Assembly: GCA_007026445.1 (NCBI GenBank)
Contig: VDMD01000058.1
Location: 62,001-126,000 of the forward strand
Length of the DNA: 64,000 bases
Origin: Schizophyllum amplum
Taxonomy: Eukaryota; Basidiomycota; Agaricomycetes; Agaricales; Schizophyllaceae
Reading direction: 5' to 3'
The position numbers and the translations under genes were made by a program. Shown here in pieces: positions 12,481 to 25,000 of the stretch. The notes beneath the pieces are model-generated. The model saw only the letters and a list, made by a program, of their open reading frames with translations, did not search any database and was not told where the DNA came from. Numbering within the stretch: the first letter of the stretch is position 1; each line of letters opens with the position of its first letter.

Positions 12481-13233
12481 CCCCGAGAAACTCTCAAGTA
12501 CGGGGGATCTCCTCAAGAGCTCTCTCGCCGAAATCGACGAGCGTCGTCGAGTGCAAGTGAGAGTTAACTTACGTTATGTAAGCGCGTGCGTGTCGACGGC
12601 ACCGCGGTCCGCCAAGCAAGCACGTGCAAAGTTCAACGTGTCTCGAATTTTGCAGTCACAGTGACACGGCGGCTTGACTTTTGCTTCCTTCTTCAACTTT
12701 TCTGCACCCCTGCTTTACGGTCGTTGGCAGTCCCACAGCCTCTAGCAGCCGTTAAAACCAGGCTGCGTTATCATCAGATTGTTCCCCGGGCCTCGGCGAA
12801 GGTACGTCGTTTTTTTCTCGACCGCGAACACTCGACTTACGGCGGTTTTTGTCAGGATCAGTCCTGACTCTGAATCTGCGTAATCCGACTACCAGTCGAG
12901 TTCCTCGAGCAGGTCAGAAGACGCCAGCGGAGGGTCCAAATCTCCCGCATCTCTCGGGTCCGATCCCACTGCGTGCACCACTGAGCCGCTTGAAGTCCTT
13001 CATCTTCCGCCCCCTCCTCTCTACCCCATCGTTCGCTGGGGTCTAGAGGATCATCACAAATCCGACTTGTCGACGGACGAGACGATCAAGGCCGCTCCAC
13101 CCTTCAAGTCGGTCGACCGGTCATCTTCGGCGCTCCTGTAGCTGCGTCTGCTCGAGTAAACCTATCATTGTCAGTGCGACGAGCTTACTGTTGTTCTCAT
13201 TGCTGAATATTACTATCAAGGATACTCCCTATC
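12481..13233. other. Intergenic, about 750 bp
   Basis: No supported gene. It probably contains the promoter of the F-box gene that starts at 13234, and possibly the missing first exon of the minus-strand fragment ending at 12480. Confidence 0.35.
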
Positions 13234-14528
13234 ATGACTGCTACGAACACCACCGTCGAGCAGCTTGTCGGAGATGTTCTGTGTGAAATATTTGGACACG
13301 TCCGCGACGCATATGGATTCTCCCTATATTACAACATGATTGATTTTTTTTGTCCTGTCCTACGATTATCTCAGGTCTCACGAGACTGGCGTGCCGCCGC
13401 GTTCTCGAAGGCATCTCTATGGGCCGACATACATCTGGCCTACGTCACGGCAGAAGATTACCCTAACAGCGACGACACCCCCGCGCTATAGACAGCAACG
13501 CCGCCACCCGCGCCGTGGAATACCATCTCGAAAGATCAAGACCGGCGCGTCTGACGCTCGATCTTATGAGCGACGCTTGGCCGGCGCTAGACTTGCTGCT
13601 GAACGAAAGCGACCGCTGGCGCGCCTGCTTTGTCCGCGACATCGCCAACGTGGATAGCACGCCGCGGGAATTTCCCTCCTTGGAGCACCTTCGTTTCGAC
13701 CATAGTAGGGGAACACAGTATTTCAGGCGCGCACCTGCCCTTTGCTCGTACGCAGGACTTTTCGACGAGGACATGGACCTCCCCTGGCATCAGCTGACCT
13801 CAGTTACGCTAGAGGCTATCAATAATGTCGGGCCAATCGATATCGTTTCGGCGCTGGCCTGTTGCACGCGTGCCACCTTCTTCAGGGCAATGTGTACCGC
13901 CGTTTCCGGAAAGCAACGCCTTGTCATAGACGCCGAATGCCCGTCCCTTCGGAGACTGGAGTTGGTCGTTAACGACTTCGATTTCAGGAGCAAAAATACG
14001 CGCTACCTGCTCCCCCGTGTCCTCGATTGCGTCACAGCTCCGAGGCTGACGAGCCTGGACATCGAACGCTTCCGTAAGGCGCCGTGGAACTGGTCCAACA
14101 AGAGCACGGATGCGCTTGCCGCCTGCCTCGACCGCTCGCATACCGCTCTCACCTCACTCGCACTGCGTAATGTGCAGATCACCCCGAGCCAGATGTGCCG
14201 ACTTTTCAAGTCCTTACCCGCGCTCGAGCAGCTGACGTGGTGGGAGACGGTAAAGTGCCATCATTCGGACCTTAACATGCTCGCCGCTGCTATAGGACCG
14301 GGCACGGAGTCGTCAGAGTGCCCGCTGCCGCGGCTCGCGCACCTGGAGATCAGAGGAAACTTACAGCACTCCGTGGACCCCCAAAGTGCAGCACGGATCA
14401 TTTGCTATCGCGCGCGCAACACTGCACTGCGGCATGTGGTACTCGACTACTGCACGCTGGACCAGGCAATTCGTGATGAGTTGGGCGAGTTGCTGGACAG
14501 CTTTGTTGTGTGCGGGCGTGGCTGCTGA
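13234..14528 (+). pseudogene. F-box protein, frameshifted copy
   Basis: The first frame (13234-13491) encodes an N-terminal F-box: VLCEIFGHVRDAYGFS then VLRLSQVSRDWRAAAFS, with ASLW. It closes at TAG near 13489. The remaining protein continues in another frame from just before 13515 (YHLERSRPARLTLD...) to the TGA at 14528. Alignment by eye with the intact paralog at 44557-46056 shows homology across the break, so one base is missing (or two are extra) around 13455-13495, next to a run of five Cs. F-box proteins are SCF ubiquitin-ligase substrate adaptors. The C-terminal half has leucine-rich irregular repeats (LTSLALRNVQITPS). This copy also lacks the acidic tail of its paralog and ends at FVVCGRGC. 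A sequencing error at the C run would restore a normal gene. Confidence 0.75.
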
Positions 14529-16083
14529 GATGATTACGGCAATGATTGATGACCACACATTTTGACCCTTTTTTGTAAATGACTACACTGAATGAGTGTC
14601 TTCAGGTTTCCAGATACTTGTAGATCAACATAAGTACGAAGGTTGGCGTCTTCCACCAAGACGAGAGTGTAGTAAAAAGAGAAGAAGGGCATAGTCTGCG
14701 CATAGTCCTAAGAGGGCCGTGGCAGGGGCACAAGCCTACGGAGAAACGGGAGCAAAGCGGGAACAGAGAAGAGCGTCCGTGAAGACTCCGTGAAGCTTCG
14801 AAGGTCTGATCGGAAACAAAATTCAGAAGTGTGACATGTGTCATGTGACAGAAGCGTCCATATAAGGGTGTGCATTGACCTTGGCTTGACACAAATCCCC
14901 TTCCTCCCTCGCACACTGACTTCGCCGATTCGTTTATACCTCCCGAGAGGACGGGAGCTCCTCGTCATGCACTTCTTCGGAAGTAGATGTTGACGCCGTT
15001 CACCTGTCTTCAGCGTACCGAGAGGGTTGGCGGTCGGGGAGTCAGCGGGCGGCGGCGCACGTGTCACGGCACGCGCTACGTGTCGGGAGAGGCGGTGGAT
15101 ACTGAGCTCGCGCTGGCTCTCAAGCACTTGATTGGGTGGCAGCGTTGAGCCGTCCGCATGGCGGGGTCGTATTGGGGGTTCCGCAATGGCGGCTGTGCCA
15201 CTAGATTCTGCACCGTGGGCGCGGGCGGGCCACGACCCTACCATTTGGCACGAAGACAGGACCTCACGGTCTCGTCTAGGGCCGATGAGTGGTCGATGGA
15301 GACGCCGGGTATCGCTACATCGCTGGGCTGCCCTCGGGCAGGCGTACGCGTCCGCTACCGGAGGGCCAACTCCCTCTGGAGACGCGCAATTTTTTCCACC
15401 CTTTCCTCAAGACTTTCTCCTCTCTTTACTCGTGTAGTATACAATCGTGTAATCATCTTCAATGAGTCGGTCTATAGAATCCGGGCATGGTCATCAAGGG
15501 CAGAAGTAACGCGCTCCAGAGCAGCACGGATGCCTTCGTCGTGCTTCGCGTGGTTCATGATGGTGGGCAGCCCGCGCAGGTCACCCCAGGATCATCCGCG
15601 GCTGAATGGGTGTTTGCTCTCGTCTAACAAAACGAGGTTCTGCATGAAGATATATGTCAATGAGCGCAGTTAGATTCATGAAGCAAGTTCACCCACCTGG
15701 TAGTCGCCCGTCGTGTGGGCCGAGTCAGGAGATCAACTCCAGAATGTACGCGGCTTGCTTCCTTCGGCGCCCAAAGCATAGGTTCATCTTCTCTGCCTTC
15801 CTTTGGCCATGACGGACTGTGGACGAACAGACGCAGCTCCTGAACCGTGAACATTTGACACAACAACAAGTTCCATTCCGAATCATCCACGTTACTCGAC
15901 AAAACACACCAGCGACATATTGTACATTGGACTCGACACGCGAAGTCCAGCTACTGGAAGACCTCAATGATGCGCCGCAGGGATACCAAAGCGCTCAACA
16001 GCGACCCAGCTCTCACGCTTCGTCCTACAACGATATTCGTCAGCCATCTGTCTTTCACACATACGCATACACATCGCAAAGAC
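14529..16083. other. Intergenic, about 1.55 kb, possible minus-strand exon remnants
   Basis: No complete gene is supported. On the minus strand, 15900-15780 encodes a plausible coding stretch (LLLCQMFTVQELRLFVHS). Near 15640-15575 an acceptor (TGCAG) precedes NLVLLDESKHPFSRG and a stop, so a small spliced gene or remnant may exist. It could not be joined into one model or assigned to a family. The rest shows nothing recognisable. Confidence 0.3.
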
Positions 16084-19000
16084 TCACTCCTTCGGCCTCG
16101 CCGCCTCCCCCACACCCACACCCTCCAAGACCAACTTGATCGTCTTGAACTCGAAACCGCGGAAGTCAAGCTTCAGCTCCACGCCACCCCTCGCGCCGCG
16201 CACGATGTCCAGAGTGCGCGACTCCTTGTGCGCTTCTTCCTCGAGAGCATTGGTCTCAAACGCCGCCGATACGGGAAGCGCGCGATTGATGCGCAGGACA
16301 GCGGACGCGTGCCCGCCGAACGCCTCGTACAGGCGGAGGATGACGGTGGTAGGACCCTTAGAGGAGCTCTTGAACGCATCGTCCTCGCCGCGCTTGACGG
16401 TCTCGAGGAACACATTCGTCGCGTTCTCGACGACGAAAGGCGAGGACGCAGGTTTGAGGTCCAGGACCTTGAAGTTCGGCTCGATGTGACGGACTAGGAG
16501 CGCGCGCGCGTCAGAATGTTCAGACGTGGGAGCTTCTATCGATGGCCCACTCACAATATAGAGGCGAGTTGAACAAGAAGCCGGCCATGGGCACATCGGA
16601 CTGGATAAAGTGGCCATTGTGAGGCATCACCGCCCAAGAGAAGGAGTGTTTGCCTGTGTGAAGATCATCATTCAGAGAATGCGGCAGAGCATTGAAGTCG
16701 TAACTAACCTTGATCCTGCTCAGCGTCGGGAGCAGTAGGGGAGCGCAACAAGGAGATGCGCATAAGACTCCCGGTGCAGGAGAACCCATACTTGGACTCC
16801 GAGAGAATAGCGACACCATATCCGAACTCGCTCAGGTCGGCGTACTGAGTGATTTGTCAGTCTTCGCATCCTGCATTACATGAAGAATGAACAAACCTTG
16901 TGGCCACAGACTTCGAACTATACCACACAGGTCAGCCAACGATAACTACAGGAAACGAGCTGCAAACCTTGGCCATGTCCCAGGTCGTATTCTTATGCGT
17001 CGGGCGCTGGACGAACCCAAACTGGGTCTCATACGTCGCCACATCACTCCGAATCGTAAGCGGAAGCTCAACTAGAATACAACCATCATCAGCCAGCTAG
17101 CTCACTCGGACACGCTCACACCCGCCACATACATTTCAAAAACTCGTGCCTCTGGCGCCAGTCAACGCGCGCATCAAAGCGGAAGAACGACCGCGAGTCG
17201 GCCTTCGTCGTAGCAGGCACAGCATCGAGGGAGATCTGTCCTGGCATCAGCAATCTGAACTTCATGCGTGAGGCCGTGCCGCAACTCACCTCCACCTCAA
17301 TCTCGCTGTTGTCGTACTTGGTCGTGGCAACGACCGCCGCACGGATCGGGCCGCGGGACGAGATGCGCACGCTCTCGAACTTGAGCGGGATCGGAGCTTC
17401 GAGATGGTGTATCTCGACGTCTGCGAGTACCAGTCAGAAACGACGCCCGTAGCACGACGTCGAAAGTCTTACCCCACGCGTCCCAATAGTTCGGCCTATC
17501 ATCGAACATGACGAGTCCGCCAGTAGCACCGGGAGCAATCAACTCGCGGCTGCAATGAAGTCAGGTGAGCAAGTCCTCCTCAAGGCGACGCCACATATAC
17601 TCACCCAAGCTGAATGTCCACCAAGCTCGTGATGCGTCCGTCGGCAATGGTGAGCTGAACACTCTCGTTGCGAAGCACGAAGTGATCAGATCCATTGCTA
17701 TACACTGAAACGCAGAGATGAGCAAGGGCCGAACGTTCCGCGGATGGATGGCAAAGCTCCCGCGGATGGCAAAGGTTCCACGCATAGCAAAAGTTCCGCG
17801 GAGTTACAACACACTCACCAGACGCAGGCATGATCCTCTCCAGCCGCGGCGCAGCGCCCACCAGCGCCGCCCCGCTCGCCACCACATCGACCAGCGTGTA
17901 CTCCTCCGACACATACTTCGGCGAGTAGCCGTCCTTCGGTGCATTTTCCTCCGTCACGCGCTGCGCGCCCTTGCCGCCGCCCATACCGGCCGGCACGCGT
18001 ATAACCTCGCGACGCGGGAAGGGTGTCGTATTGAGGGCGACGAGGTATCCTGCGCCCTTTGGCTCCGTCTCCGCGGCGCCGATGCCCCCAACCCCTCCAC
18101 CGATGCCACCAATCCCACCCCCAGCGGCCTTGGACCCAGGCAGAAGAACAGACAGCGCGTCTTCCAGCATTTGCTTCCCGTCCGACGTAACCTCGGCGTA
18201 CAACTTCTCCGCATCGTCGTAGACCATGCCGCTGTATGAGGGTCAGTCAGTCGTACAATCAAGGGTCAGTCTTACAATCCAAGTCGGTGCCGAGAAAGAA
18301 AACGGTGAGGTATGATTCTCTGTCCGTCGAGGACTAATCCTCTGTCCGTCGAAGACGAATTCCCATGCCATCGAGGACGAATTCTCATGCCATCGAGGAC
18401 GAATCTTCCCACCATCGAGGACGAATCCTTCGAGGGCGAATACCCCCGCCGTCCATTCATCTCAAGTGCACGCCGCCCCATTCTCGCACATGAAAGAAAA
18501 TCACGTACATGGCAGATCCAGGCAGAACATCATGGAACTGGTTCAGCAAGACCTTCTCCCAGCACGTGTCGAGCGACTCCTTCGGGTACGCGTACGAGCT
18601 ACCACTCTGCGAGATCACTTTCTTGAGGGACGCCAGCGTAGCGAAGAACTAGCAGGTATGTCAGCATCGAACACCATGATTACCACGACGTGGCACGACA
18701 GCGATAGCGCGCTACTAGCCGCCAAACGCGCCACTAGCCGCCAACGCGCCACTAGCCGCCAAACGCGCCACTAGCCGCCAAACGCGCTACTACCCGCCAA
18801 CGCGCCACTAGCCACGAAAGCAACCGCGAAACACTCCCTCCCCCTCTCCTCTCCCCCCTCTCCCCCCTCTCCCCCCTCTCCTCCCCCCTCTCCCCCTCCC
18901 CCGCTCTCCCCCTCCCCCGCTCTCCACACCCCTCCCTCCCTCCCCCCTCTCCTCCCCCCATCCCTCCCCCTTCCTCCCCCCTCCCGCATCAAAATCTCCA

Positions 19001-22000
19001 CAAAAAGCCTCCCACAAAAAGCCTCCCACACCAACCACCCACACCAAACAACCAACCACCCACACCAAAAAGCCTCCCACACCAACCAACCAACCAACCA
19101 CCCACATACCTCCACAACCTCCCCGCGCCACCCACACTCCCCCTCTCTCCCCCTCCCGCATCAAACAACCAAAAATACCACCCACATACCTCCACATCCC
19201 GCATCAAAATCTCCGAATGCCGATTCCCCCGCTTAATGCTCGCATGGCTCGTGTACGTCCCCCGGTGGAACTCGAGGTACAGCTCGCCGAGCCAGGTTGG
19301 GAGCTTGGCGCCGGCGATGGTGCCGGAGCCGGCGAGGGGGTTGGAGTTGGTGCCGGCGACGGGGTTGGAGTTGGCGCCGGCGAGGGGGTTGGTGCCAGCG
19401 ACGGGGTTAGAGCTGGCGCCGGCGAGGGGGTTGGTGCCGGCGAGGGGGTTGGCACCAGCGACGGGGTTAGTGCCAGCGACACCCTCGCCAGCCCTCCCGC
19501 CGCCCACATACACCGAACCCTTGCTCCTCTCCGCCAGTTCGCGGAAGAACTCGTCGACGGTGCGGCCCTGCGCGTGGGTGTGAGTATCCTCCGTTGTGTA
19601 CGTGGCAGTATCCTCCGTCGTGTACGTGTCAGTATCCTCCGTCATGTACGTGTCAGTATCCTCCGTCGTGTACGTGTGAGTATCCTCCGTCGTGTACGTG
19701 TGAGTATCCTCCGTCGCGCAGGAATATCCTCCGTCGCGCAGGAATATCCTTCGTCGCGCACGAACATCAACCGCCCGCTCGCATCCCACAGCACCACCCC
19801 TCGCAGCATTTTCCACGACAAAAGTCCTCTCGCATCCCACATCACCGCCACCGCGCATCCCACAGCACCGCTCCCTCGCATGCCCTAAACCAAAAAACAA
19901 ACTACGCACCGTAACCAACTGCGGCACATCCCTATGCGTCCGCGCAAGCGCATTGATGCGGCGCAGGTTCTCGAGCATCTGGAGCGGGGACGGGGTGAGC
20001 GATTGACTGCGACGGGACATGGGGAGTGATTGCCTGCAGGACAGGGCGAAAATGTTTGCAGGACAGGGCGAAAGCGAAAGCGAATGCAGCCCACTGCGGA
20101 GCGACGGACCACAGCCCACTGCGAAAGCCGACCACAGAGAAAATAAACCAACCAACGCACCTTATTCAACGGCCCCCCACCACCGTCACCGTTGCCGAAC
20201 GCCAGGAGCGACTGGTTCGAGGACTCGATGTTCTGTGGGAGGGGGGAGGGGGTCAGTACGTGAAGTGAAGGGATGCATCAGTACGTGAAGTGAAGGGATG
20301 CATCAGTACGTGAAGTGACGGGATGCATCAGTACACGCGAGGCAGGGCTAGCGTGATGTCGGATGAGAAGATGGAGGAAGGTCAGTGCCCGCGAGGGAAG
20401 GTCAGCGTGATGTCGGATGAGAAGAGGGAGGGATGTCGGATTTGGATAGCGCGGGTATGCAAGGCGGGTATGAGGAGTGCGCAAGACGGGTATGAGGAGG
20501 GAGCGAACACGTGTATGAGGGGGTAGGGAGCGAGGACGAAGTCGGGTAGGACGAGTACAAAGTCGGGTAGGGAGCGAGGGAGAAGTCGGGTATAACGAGT
20601 ACGCAAGTCGGGTAGGACGAGTACGCAAGTCGGGTAGGACGAGTACGCAAGTCGGGTAGGACGAGTACAATGTCAGGTAGGACGAGTGAGAAGTCAGGTA
20701 GGACGAGTACAAAGTCGGGTAGGACGAGTACGCAAGTCGGGTAGGACGAGTGAGAAGTCAGGTAGGACGAGTATGAAGTCAGGTAGGAGAGTACGAAGTC
20801 AGGTAGGGGTAAGGACTGCTTACCTAGACGACAAAGACCGCACCCGCGAATATGCCAGGGAGAAGGTCGCGAATACGCGATAGAATTAAGAAACAAGTCA
20901 GCACACGCTCTCCCAAAACCAAAAAAAAGGAAATCGAAGCGAATCAGAACGAAGAAATGATAGTGTGATCATGCTCCGTGGGAGCTCACAGCAATAGAAA
21001 TAATAAACATCATACGTGCGAGACCGACGCTGAAGGTCATGCGAAACCAACGCTGAAGGCCGAAGCTCACCTATAAAAAACCTCGTCAGCAAACAAAAGA
21101 TCGTCAACATGCCCACGACCCGAGAGAGCACGAGCAAACAAAGGAAAAGGACCAAAAAAAAATCAGATGACACGCTAATTCAAGCGATTACCCTTCATTC
21201 CCCCGCGAGGACGCGACCGCGCCTTCGAGAGTTCCCTCACGAGGACGCGACCGCGCCTCCGAGAGTCAGAAGTCATGGCATATGGTTTGCATCATAGTAG
21301 AAAAAAGGGCGTGAAGGGAGAAGGAAAGGAGGGAGGGGCGTGAAGAAGAGGGAAAGGGGGACGGGGGGTGAAGAGGATGACGCGAGCGAGGTGAAGAGGA
21401 TGACGCGAGGAAAAGGAGAGTGAAGAGATCAACGCGAGGAGGGTGAAGGGGAGTGGACAGCACGACAAGAACGAAGAGATGAACACGACGACAAGAGCGA
21501 AGACATGAAAAACACGACAACAAGAGCGAAGAGATCAACTCGAAGACGAAGAAACCCTACGACGACAAGCCACACACAACGAGAGCGAAAACGAACACCC
21601 CACAGAAAGTAAACCAAACACAAACACACACACCTTATGCCCCCGAATCCCCTTATTCACATCCCCCACCGTCGCCTGCGCGGTGTACGTGTCGACTGTG
21701 AAAGGATTTCTCGGTAAGCCGCGCTTGTCGTCAAACCACGCCCCTCTCCACCCCTCACCCCTCCCCCCCCTTGTCCCCCTTCCGCCGCCTTCCCCCTCTC
21801 CAGCCCAACACCCCCCTTCCCTCCCCCTTTCCACCCCTCTACCCTCCCTTTCCACGCACCGCCCTCTCCACAGAAAAAAACACCCCCCCAAACAAAAGAA
21901 TAACTTCACAACGGACAAAAAAACCCCCCAAACACCAAAAAACCACACCTATGATCAACGGACAATATAACCCAAAAAGAATACTAAAAAAAAACATCAA

Positions 22001-25000
22001 AAAACCCCCCATCCCAAAACACTCACCCGGCGTCATATGACACAACACCCGCGTCCCATCGATCCCCGCCCAGTTGAACGTCGTGTGCGGGAAGGTGTTG
22101 CTAGAGGGGGAGGGGGGGGGGTTAGTATGTTTTTTTTGTGGGGTTAGTTTTTTTTCTCCGTTTTTTTTGGGATGGGGAAAGGGGAAAGGGGGGGCGAGTA
22201 AAAGGGGTATGGGGAAGGGAGGGGAGGGAAGGGAAGGGGAAGAGGGGGGGTGGGATTGGGTGGTGTTTGAGAGGGGTGAGGTGGGAGGGTAGAGGGAGGG
22301 GTGGCGAGGGCGGGAGGAGGGATTGGGTGGGGAAGGGGAGGGGGGTGAAGGAGGGGGGAGGGGCGAGGAAACGGGGCTACAGGAAGGACGAGAAAGGGGG
22401 GAGCGAGGAGCGAGAAAGGGGGGAGCGAGGGACGAACTCACATATTATTCCAGCTCAGCTTCTGCGTAAAGAACCACTTCATGCCCGCGCTGCGGAGGAT
22501 CTAGGAGGGGAAGAAGGGGTTTAGTGTTAGTCAGCTCAACGGTCCTCCATCTCGCCAGCCTCCGCCGGACACTCCCCACCTCTCCTTCCCCAAACCCAAT
22601 CTACCCAACCCGCCTTCTCCACCCCATCCCAAAAAACACCCCCCAATACAAAAAAAAGGAACGTAACGAACGAACGTAACACCCCAACCCAAACAACCCA
22701 ACCCATATAACACCCAATTCCACCCCACAAACCCCTCTCCCCACGCAGCTCAACATAACAGCTCAGAAAAAACACACCCCTCACCCCCCCTAACATAACA
22801 CCCCCATATAACAACCCAAAAACACCCCCAACCCACTCACTCACCTGCGGCAACTGCCCACTCAACCCGAACGTGTCCGGTAACCAGGCCGTCTCGCAGT
22901 ACGCGCCGAGGCGGGAGGCGAAGTATCTGGTGTGAGGGGGGGGGGGGGTGTTAGCGTATGTGGGGTGTTAGTTGACGGGTGACGAGTTAGCGTGCATTGA
23001 TTTGGGTGGGGGGGGGGGGGGGGGTGGATTTATTTGGGTGTTAGTTGATGGGGAGGGGTGGGGAAGGGGAAGGAGAGGGGTGTTAGTTGATGGTTAGGAT
23101 GGGGGGGGGGGGGGAAGGAGAGGAAGAGGGAGGGGGGAGAAGGGGTTGGGGGAGGCGGAGGCGAGTAGGGGAAGAGGGGAGGAGAGGGGTTGGGGGTGGG
23201 AAGTGGAGGAGGGTGGGCGAGTAGGGAGTTAGTATATGCGCAGCCATCCAAGATCGACCCATGCGCGGGCATTCAAGGTAGGGTCGCATTCAAAACACCC
23301 CCCCCCCCCCTTCCCTTTAACCCTTCCTCCTCTTCCCCACCCTTCCCCCTTCCTCCTCCCCCCTTCCTCCCAAACCCCCCACCCCCCCCCTCTTCCCTCA
23401 TATAACCCAAACCCCCCCACCCCAAACACCTCAAACTCACCTCTGCCCAACCACCACCTGCCTCACCATCGCCTCCCCGCTCGGCATGTTCCCGTCGTGC
23501 TCGACCCAGGCGCCGCCGATGGGGAGGAAGGAGTGCTTTTGGTGGTGTTTTAGTATAGGAGGGGGGTGTTAGATTGTTTGTGGGTGAGTAAAGTGGAGGG
23601 GGGGAGGGTGTTTGTGGGGTTATATAGAGGGGTGGGAAATGGGAAATGGGAAGGGGAGAAGGGAAGGGGGAGGGGGAGGTTAGTTGTTTGTTTTTATTTT
23701 TGATAGGAAGGAAAGGGGAAGGGAGGGGAAGGGGAAGGGATGGGGGGAAGGGGAAGGGGAAGGAGGGCGGGGGAAAAGGAGAAGGGGGGGTTAGTTTATT
23801 TTTTATTTTTGATAGGAAGGAAGAGGAAGAGGGAGGATGTGAGGAGGTTAGGTGGAAAGGAGGGAGGAGGGAAGGAGGTGGGAAAAGGGGAGGGAAGGGG
23901 GAAGGGGAAGGGAAAAGGAAAGGAAAGGGGAAGGGAAGGGTTTTTCGGATAAAAGGGGAATGGGGGGTGAGGGGGGAAGGAGCGTGAGGAGGAGGGGAAA
24001 AGGAGGTGAAGGGGAAGGGGAATACGAAGGAAAAAGACGGCGGGAAAAAGACGCTGGGACAACAAGAAAAACAAAAACAAACCGACCACCAAACACTCAC
24101 CTCCTTCACCTTCTCCCTAATCCGCTCAAACAACGTCGGATACAGCTCCTCGCACCATTTCCATTGTTGGGCCTGTGGGTGATGACATTTAGTTCAAGAT
24201 AGCGCGTGGGGGAAGGGGGGGGGTTAGTGTCGGACGTTGATTACATTCATGAGTCCAAGATAGAGGGAAGGGGGGGTTAGTTAGATAGTTAGATCAATGA
24301 AGGGAAAGGATAGAGGGAGGGAAGGGAAGGGGAGGAGGGGGGAGGAAGGGGAGGAGGGGGAGAGGGTAGGGGAAAGGATAGATCAATGAGGGTGTAGGGG
24401 GAGGAGGGGGGGGAGGGCGAGGGGGGGGAGGGCGACAGTTAGTCACGACGAGCGCGACCCGCCACTCACCTGGCTGGCGACGAACCGGTGCTCCGGGTAG
24501 CGCTCTGCGAGGTCGATCTGGGTGGACCTGGGGGGGTTGGGTGGGTTAGGACATGGGTGGGGGAGTGGCGTTAGGACATGGGTGGGGTGGGGGTTAGGAC
24601 AGGGGTGGGGGTTTAGGTGGGGATGCGCGACGGGATGGTGAGAGTATGCGTGACGGGATGGAGTGTGCATGCGCGACAGAATAGGGCGTGGAGTACGAGC
24701 GCGCACTCACCAGCTCCTGGCGACCTTTTGCTGCGTAGCGGAGTAGGGCCAGAGCCAGGCGGTGTCGATGTGGCAGTTGCCGATGGGCCAGATGGAGCCT
24801 GGGGGTGCGGGGGCGGTGGGGGACTGGAGAAGGGGGTGGGGGTTAGCGGGCAGAGTATGGGAGGAGGGGGCCGTTAGTGAACAACCCGTAGACACGAAGT
24901 GGGAGGGAGGGCGAGTCCGGTACTCACTTTGCCCAACTCTGGATACACCTCGTCCGGGTCGTCGACGTTGATGCCGCCGAACATGGTGGTGCGTGCGAGG

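Noticed and set aside
18808..19197. Trp/Gly-rich frames on minus in the GH38 intron
   Set aside because: They arise from translation of a simple C/T and A/C repeat tract inside an intron.
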